This document shows, piece by piece, positions 59,361 through 64,000 of a stretch of 64,000 nt of DNA. The stretch spans positions 124,001-188,000 of the forward strand of contig JBAZEK010000004.1 in assembly GCA_041653995.1 (NCBI GenBank). The letters run 5' to 3'. This stretch comes from Dehalococcoidia bacterium. Lineage in GTDB: Bacteria; Chloroflexota; Dehalococcoidia; GIF9; UBA5629. Position numbers and translations under genes: made by a program. The notes beneath the pieces are model-generated. The model saw only the letters and a program-made list of their open reading frames with translations, searched no databases and was not told the origin of the DNA. Every line of letters starts with the position of its first letter. Position 1 is the first letter of the stretch.

Positions 59361-60284
59361 CTATTTCGCCGGAGGCGGCGGCGGGGGCAACATGCCCTTG
59401 GTCAGGCTCTTGGGCATCAGGTCGGACAGCTCTTTGACCGTCCAGACTCCATCCTTAAAAATGCTCGTCACGACCGTAGGCTCCGAGTAGATCCCGACCT
59501 CGCCCCCACCCACGAAGAAGGTCTTGCCGTTGATTCCGCCCGCTGCGTCCGTTGCCAGATAGACCACCAGCGGAGCAATGTGCTCAGGCGCCATCTTCTT
59601 CAGCTCGGCACCGATATCCAGTCCCAGTCCACCACCGCCTTCCTTGGCTTTCTTTTCCATTGCCGCCTGCAGTTCAGGGGTCAGGGTCAGCCTGGTAGCT
59701 GCGATGGGGCGTATGCAGTTGGTGGTCACACCGTACTTGGCCATATCGAGGGCCACGGTGCGCGTGAAGCCGACAATGCCTTCCTTGGCGGCGCTGTAGT
59801 TGGCCTGTCCCAGATTGCCCAGGCCGGCCTGCGATGATGTGTTGATGATGCGCCCGCTGCGCTGCTGCCGGAAGAAGGCGCAGGCATGCCGCGTGCAGAA
59901 AAAGTGCCCGTACATATGCACCTTCTGTATGATGTCCCACTCGTCCTCGGTCATATTGAAGACCATGCGGTCACGCAGTATGCCGGCGTTGTTGACCAGT
60001 ATGTCTATCTTCCCGAAAGCGTCGACGGCGGTCTTTATGATATTCTCGCCGCCCTTCCAGGTGGCCACCGAATCGTAGTTGGCCACAGCCTGGCCGCCCA
60101 TCTTCTTGATCTCGGCTACGACCTCGTCGGCAGGTACGGATGCGGAGCCGGCCCCGTCCGAGCCGCCGCCCAGATCATTGATAACTATCTTGGCCCCTTC
60201 AGATGCGAAGAGCAGAGCCTCGGCCTTCCCCAGGCCGCGCCCCGAGCCGGTGATTACGGCTACCTTACCGTCCAGTAAACCCAT
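59361..60284 (-). CDS. Short-chain dehydrogenase (3-hydroxyacyl-CoA type), copy 2
   Basis: A 307-residue SDR with the same motifs as copy 1 (TGSGRGLG, NNAG, Y163, K167). Residues 1-195 differ from copy 1 at only a handful of sites, with few synonymous changes in the DNA, and the last 80 residues are also very close, while the middle (about 196-235, TRLTLTPELQAAMEKKAKEG) is different and eleven residues shorter. That region forms the substrate lid in SDRs. It stands alone with AAGGAGG before its ATG, downstream of nothing on its strand but the MFS gene at 60355. Confidence 0.92.
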   Translation of the reverse strand: MGLLDGKVAVITGSGRGLGKAEALLFASEGAKIVINDLGGGSDGAGSASVPADEVVAEIKKMGGQAVANYDSVATWKGGENIIKTAVDAFGKIDILVNNAGILRDRMVFNMTEDEWDIIQKVHMYGHFFCTRHACAFFRQQRSGRIINTSSQAGLGNLGQANYSAAKEGIVGFTRTVALDMAKYGVTTNCIRPIAATRLTLTPELQAAMEKKAKEGGGGLGLDIGAELKKMAPEHIAPLVVYLATDAAGGINGKTFFVGGGEVGIYSEPTVVTSIFKDGVWTVKELSDLMPKSLTKGMLPPPPPPAK

Positions 60285-60354
60285 GCGAATACCTCCTTTT
60301 TTTATGCGAAGTAGATTATTTTAACACACGTTGACACAACAATTAATAGTCTGT

Positions 60355-61653
60355 TCAGGCCTCGGCCAGCAGGGTCTCGCGCCTGACCTTCTCCGCATCG
60401 TCCGGATAGGTGCGCGCGGCGATGAGGAAGAATATACCGCCCACGACCCCCACTGCGGCTGAGAGCATGACCGCCACGCTCAAACCTTCTGCGCCGCCGC
60501 CCAGCAGATCGGACAGCCAGCCTATCACCCACGGACCCCAGGCGCCGCCGAACAGGTACTGGGCAAATACCACGAGGCCCATGGAGAGGCCCTTATGCGC
60601 CACCGGCACAATGTCCTGTGAAACCGTGGCAAAAGCCGGCACCGCCATTGAAGCTATGATGCCGTAGAGCACGGCCAGCGCAATACCCAGGGGACTGAAC
60701 TTGGTCAGTATCACTATCACGATCAACACAGCGGAGACCAGGTAGGAAACGGCGGGCACGTACATCCTGCCGCGCGGGTCCTTCTTGCGCCAGACATCCG
60801 ACAGCACGCCACCCAGCGGCGCGCCGATGATAGCCGTCAGTCCGATGCCCCCCACCAGCATGCCGGCGCTAGCCTCGTTCACATTCATCACGCGCATGAT
60901 CAGGCTGGGCAGCCAGATCAATACCGAGGTGGACATGAAGACGGCCAGGCCCAGGGCCGGGTAGAACCATTTTATGGTGGGCAGCTTGAGCACGTTGCCC
61001 AGCGCGACAAAAAATCCTTTGATGCCGGTCGACGCACCCGCGTCGACCGCCGTCTTGTAATCCTTCATAAAGAAGGCCAGTATGCCCAGGATAACGCCGG
61101 GTATGGCGAAATAGTAGAAGGGCGTGCGCCATCCGAACTTGGCCGAGATGATGCCGCCCAGCATCACGCCGGCGGCGGCGCCCAGCGGTATGGCTATGTG
61201 AAAGATGCCCAGCGCGCGTCCCCGTTTCTCCTTGGAGTAGGATGCGCTGATCATGGCGGTGCCGCCCGGTACGAAGCCGGCCTCGCCCAGGCCCACGAAA
61301 GCACGCGGTATGAGCACGGTGACAAAATTGGTGGCCAGGCCGGTGAGGAAGGTGAAGCCGCTCCACAGGATGGCCATCAGTCCGATCGATTTCCTGCGGC
61401 TCCAGCGGTCGATCATATGTGCGATGGGGAAGGAGAAGAGCGCCATGCCCAGGATGAGCACGGTCGAGGCCAGTCCGCATTCGGCGTCGGTCAATCCCAG
61501 CTCCATTTTCATGGGCTGCAGGATGACCGAGAACACCTGCCTGTCCATGTAGTTGATGGCGTACAGCAGTGTGCATATGATGAGAACGTAGTGCGCGCTC
61601 CAGCCGCCCGTCCTGTACTCTTTTACCTCATTCTTTCCGTTACCATTTGCCAT
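60355..61653 (-). CDS. MFS transporter, Spinster-like
   Basis: A 432-residue twelve-helix carrier, with MIDRWSRRKSIG after helix 2 and RAFVGLGEAGFVPGG in helix 4, closest in wording to the carrier at 21628. ATG 61653 has AGGAGG upstream; the frame extends to 61701 but the added residues overlap the next promoter region. It precedes the second SDR by 70 nt on the same strand, so transport and dehydrogenation may be co-expressed. Confidence 0.92.
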   Translation of the reverse strand: MANGNGKNEVKEYRTGGWSAHYVLIICTLLYAINYMDRQVFSVILQPMKMELGLTDAECGLASTVLILGMALFSFPIAHMIDRWSRRKSIGLMAILWSGFTFLTGLATNFVTVLIPRAFVGLGEAGFVPGGTAMISASYSKEKRGRALGIFHIAIPLGAAAGVMLGGIISAKFGWRTPFYYFAIPGVILGILAFFMKDYKTAVDAGASTGIKGFFVALGNVLKLPTIKWFYPALGLAVFMSTSVLIWLPSLIMRVMNVNEASAGMLVGGIGLTAIIGAPLGGVLSDVWRKKDPRGRMYVPAVSYLVSAVLIVIVILTKFSPLGIALAVLYGIIASMAVPAFATVSQDIVPVAHKGLSMGLVVFAQYLFGGAWGPWVIGWLSDLLGGGAEGLSVAVMLSAAVGVVGGIFFLIAARTYPDDAEKVRRETLLAEA

Positions 61654-61786
61654 AGCGGTATCCTCCTTTAATCCTGCGCCGCCCCACCCGATGGAATTCA
61701 ACGCACTATACTACATCGGCGTAATGGATGCAATCGGGCCGTTATGCTACAATTCCATAGTCAGCAATCGGAAGAGGAGCGGCAAC

Positions 61787-63250
61787 ATGTCATTCTGGGT
61801 TATCGCAGTGTCGCTCGCGGCACTGGCAATCGTCGTTCTCATAGCTGTAATTGCAGCCAGGACAGCTGCCTTTAAGTCCAGACAGACGAAAACCACTGAA
61901 AAGATCGACTATTCTATCGACATCGATGCCGCAGCCTCGCGGTTGTCACAGGCAATAACCTACAAAACGGTCTCGAGCCACGACCGATCGCAGTTCGATT
62001 TCGAACAGTTCACGGCCTTCCAGGCCTTCCTTGAGAAATCCTTTCCCCGGGCCCACACCACCCTGGCAAAGCAGTTGATCAACAGCTACGGCCTGCTCTA
62101 TATCTGGAAAGGCGCTAATCCCGATCTGAAACCCGTGCTGCTGATGGCCCACCAGGACGTCGTGCCCGCCTCCGAGGAGGGATGGGAGCACCCTCCCTTC
62201 TCCGGCCGTATAGCCGACGGCCGCATCTGGGGCAGGGGGACGCTGGACGACAAAGGCAGCCTGATGGGCATACTGGAGGCTGTGGAGCACCTGGCCAAAG
62301 ACGGCTTCAAGCCGTCCCGCTCGATCTACCTTGCCTTCGGCTTCGATGAAGAGGTGGGCGGAAAAGAAGGGGCGGGCAAGATCGCCGAGCACCTCAGGGC
62401 GCAGGGCCTTAAGTTCGAGTACATCATAGACGAGGGCATGGCGGCCACGCAGGGGGTCGCGCCGGGCATACCCGGCTGGGTAGCTTTAATCGGCATCGCC
62501 GAGAAAGGCTACCTGTCGCTGGAATTGAGCACGCAGGCAGAGGGAGGCCATGCCGCCCAGCCGCCGCGCGAGACCGCGGTAGGCATACTTGCGGCCGCCG
62601 TTGCCAGGCTGCAGGCCAAGCCTTTCCCGGCACGGTTTACGGAACCCGCCGCTGCGCTCTTCGACTACCTGGGTCCGGAGATGCCCTTCCCCGCCAGGAT
62701 GATCTTCGCCAACATGTGGCTGTTCGGCGGCCTGGTAAAAGGACAGCTGGCCGCCAGGCCCGTGACCGACGCCTCCATCAGGACGACCACGGCGCCCACG
62801 CAGTTCCGGGGCAGCGACCAGGACAACATACTTCCCATGCTGGCCACGGCCGTGATCAACTTCCGCATACTGCAGGGGGACACCATCGAAAGCGTTACAC
62901 AGCGCGTGACCAGGATAACAGGCGATCCGCGCGTTAAAATACGTCCCCTCGCCGGCAACCTCTTTCAGCCATCCCCCACCTCACCCACATCCGGGTGGAG
63001 CTTCGGCATGCTGAACGGCGCCATCAGAAGTATCCTGCCCGATGCCATAGTGGCGCCCACGCTGGTGCTGGGCAGGACCGACTCCTGCTATTTCGTCGAC
63101 CTCTCCCCCTGCTGCTACCGGTTCGTGCCCGAGCGTGTCAGGTCGGATGAGCTGGCATCCCTGCACGGGGTTAACGAAAAATTATTGATCAGCAGCTACA
63201 AAGAAATAATCTGCTTCTATATACATCTGATAAGCGGCTCATGCAAGTGA
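61787..63250 (+). CDS. Membrane-anchored M20 metallopeptidase, second copy
   Basis: A 487-residue paralogue of the protein at 6071, the same length. An N-terminal membrane helix (about 4-26) and M20 motifs AHQDVVPASEEGW, GRGTLDDKGS, GFDEEVGGKEG, IIDEG and LHGVNEK are all present. The stretch TDSCYF replaces SDVTHY of the first copy, so His becomes Cys there. ATG 61787 is preceded by GAAGAGGAG; a TGC-TACAAT extended -10 is at 61745-61753. Divergent from the MFS gene and 28 nt ahead of the CoA transferase gene. An N-acyl amino acid substrate is possible by PM20D1 analogy. Confidence 0.88.
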   Translation: MSFWVIAVSLAALAIVVLIAVIAARTAAFKSRQTKTTEKIDYSIDIDAAASRLSQAITYKTVSSHDRSQFDFEQFTAFQAFLEKSFPRAHTTLAKQLINSYGLLYIWKGANPDLKPVLLMAHQDVVPASEEGWEHPPFSGRIADGRIWGRGTLDDKGSLMGILEAVEHLAKDGFKPSRSIYLAFGFDEEVGGKEGAGKIAEHLRAQGLKFEYIIDEGMAATQGVAPGIPGWVALIGIAEKGYLSLELSTQAEGGHAAQPPRETAVGILAAAVARLQAKPFPARFTEPAAALFDYLGPEMPFPARMIFANMWLFGGLVKGQLAARPVTDASIRTTTAPTQFRGSDQDNILPMLATAVINFRILQGDTIESVTQRVTRITGDPRVKIRPLAGNLFQPSPTSPTSGWSFGMLNGAIRSILPDAIVAPTLVLGRTDSCYFVDLSPCCYRFVPERVRSDELASLHGVNEKLLISSYKEIICFYIHLISGSCK

Positions 63251-63278
63251 GCTCGTCAATAAATAAAGGAGGTTACCC

Positions 63279-64000
63279 ATGTCACAAGGAGCATTATCCG
63301 GTATCAGGGTGCTCGACTTCGGCCAGTATATAGCAGGCCCCTTCGCGGGCGCGCTGCTGGCTGAGCAGGGCGCCGAAGTGATCAAGGTTGAGCGGCCGGG
63401 CGGTGACCCCATGCGCGGACAGGACGCTTTTATGGTCTGGAACCGCAGCAAGAAAGGTATCGTACTTGACCTGAAGAAGCCCGAGGGGCTCAAGATCGCC
63501 CTGGATTTGGCTAAAAAAGCCGACGTAATCATTGAGAACTTCAAGCCGGGCACGGCCGACAAACTGGGCATCGGCTACGATAAGATAAAGGAATTGAACC
63601 CGCGGGCGGTGTACTGCTCGATCTCGGGATTCGGCCCAAAGGGGCCTTACGCAGGCTGGGCCGGCTACGACCAGATCGTCAGCACGGTGGCCTCGGTTTA
63701 CACCGAGCAGGGACTGGCGACGCACCCGCTCTTCATAGTGCTGCCGCTGGCCAGCCTGTACACTGCCGTGGACGCGGCCTTCTATATCGTATCCGGCCTG
63801 TGCGTGCGGGAGAAGACCGGCAGGGGACAGAAGATCGATGTCTCGCTTTTCCGCACCATCCTCAGCACCTTCCGCCAGTTCAATGTAGACTTCGAGGGCA
63901 TGTTCCGCGCCCCCTGGGGCCCCACCGGACCCATGCCGCTGTACCGTCCCTACCAGTGCAAGGACGGCGAGTGGCTGTTTACCGGCCTGGGCAATCCCAA
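63279..64000 (+). CDS. CaiB/BaiF family III CoA transferase, 3' end cut by window
   Basis: 240 residues are visible of a family that is usually about 400 long. The N-terminal GIRVLDFGQYIAGPFAGALL, AEVIKVERPGGDP, WNRSKKGIVLDLK and TGRGQKIDVSL are diagnostic. The catalytic Asp of family III enzymes normally stands 21 residues before the T of TGRGQ; here that place is S159 (VLPLASLYTA), so the usual aspartyl-CoA mechanism is in doubt. AAAGGAGG precedes the ATG. It would move CoA between acids in the catabolic pathway. Confidence 0.9.
   Translation, partial: MSQGALSGIRVLDFGQYIAGPFAGALLAEQGAEVIKVERPGGDPMRGQDAFMVWNRSKKGIVLDLKKPEGLKIALDLAKKADVIIENFKPGTADKLGIGYDKIKELNPRAVYCSISGFGPKGPYAGWAGYDQIVSTVASVYTEQGLATHPLFIVLPLASLYTAVDAAFYIVSGLCVREKTGRGQKIDVSLFRTILSTFRQFNVDFEGMFRAPWGPTGPMPLYRPYQCKDGEWLFTGLGNP

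Noticed and set aside
1..64000. tRNA, rRNA, transposase or phage genes
   Set aside because: None was recognised by eye on either strand; a covariance-model search was not possible here, so small RNAs could have been missed.

Overview
The window looks like a piece of an anaerobic, mesophilic bacterial chromosome, most plausibly a Chloroflexota bacterium of the Dehalococcoidia type. This is inferred from gene content, not from a marker gene: many CoA ligases and beta-oxidation enzymes, an ATP-dependent benzoyl-CoA-reductase-like complex, MFS carriers of the Spinster type, FHA/Ser-Thr-kinase signalling, no oxygen-dependent ring-attack enzymes, and several genes with a -10 box just upstream of the start codon. 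No rRNA, tRNA, CRISPR array, IS element or phage gene was seen.

Layout. 1-13370: acyl-CoA ligases (partial 1-1393, 3303, 9931, 11853) with a TetR regulator, a phosphotriesterase-family hydrolase, a membrane-anchored M20 peptidase, a DUF3795 protein and an alkylsulfatase-like metallo-beta-lactamase. 13490-17726: a four-gene benzoyl-CoA-reductase-like operon (two substrate-subunit homologues and two ASKHA ATPases). 17909-26977: a PadR regulator followed by a second catabolic operon: CoA ligase, a second 453-residue BcrB-like subunit without partners, MFS, 3-hydroxyacyl-CoA dehydrogenase, DUF35 protein, thiolase-fold protein, MFS. 27080-31668: a substrate-binding lipoprotein, a HemN-like radical SAM protein, an unrecognised lipocalin-like protein and a crotonase.

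31670-40839: a phosphosignalling cluster. A minus-strand FHA-winged-helix regulator is followed by a plus-strand run of zinc-ribbon-FHA protein, PP2C phosphatase, membrane-anchored Ser/Thr kinase and three single-pass proteins with outer domains and cytoplasmic FHA domains. A convergent lipoprotein fuses a dead trypsin fold, two Fn3-like domains and a thioredoxin domain. 40871-45478: crotonase, second 3-hydroxyacyl-CoA dehydrogenase, metallo-beta-lactamase, hemolysin III, ICMT-like protein and a solitary DNA methyltransferase. 45473-50960: a minus-strand purine operon (purF-purM-purH, small unknown, RidA, GDPD) behind a near-consensus promoter. 51026-54607: CARDB lipoprotein, alpha/beta hydrolase, M50 protease, tlyA.

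54664-64000: a thiolase/CoA ligase/SDR operon divergent from a TetR gene across a palindromic operator, a second SDR that is a mosaic near-copy of the first, a third MFS carrier, a second M20 peptidase and a truncated CaiB-type CoA transferase.

Working together (inference): carboxylic acids enter through MFS carriers, are activated by several CoA ligases, and are processed by hydratase, dehydrogenase and thiolase steps. A BCR-type reductase with two interchangeable large subunits may supply the low-potential step. The substrate is not determined by the sequence.
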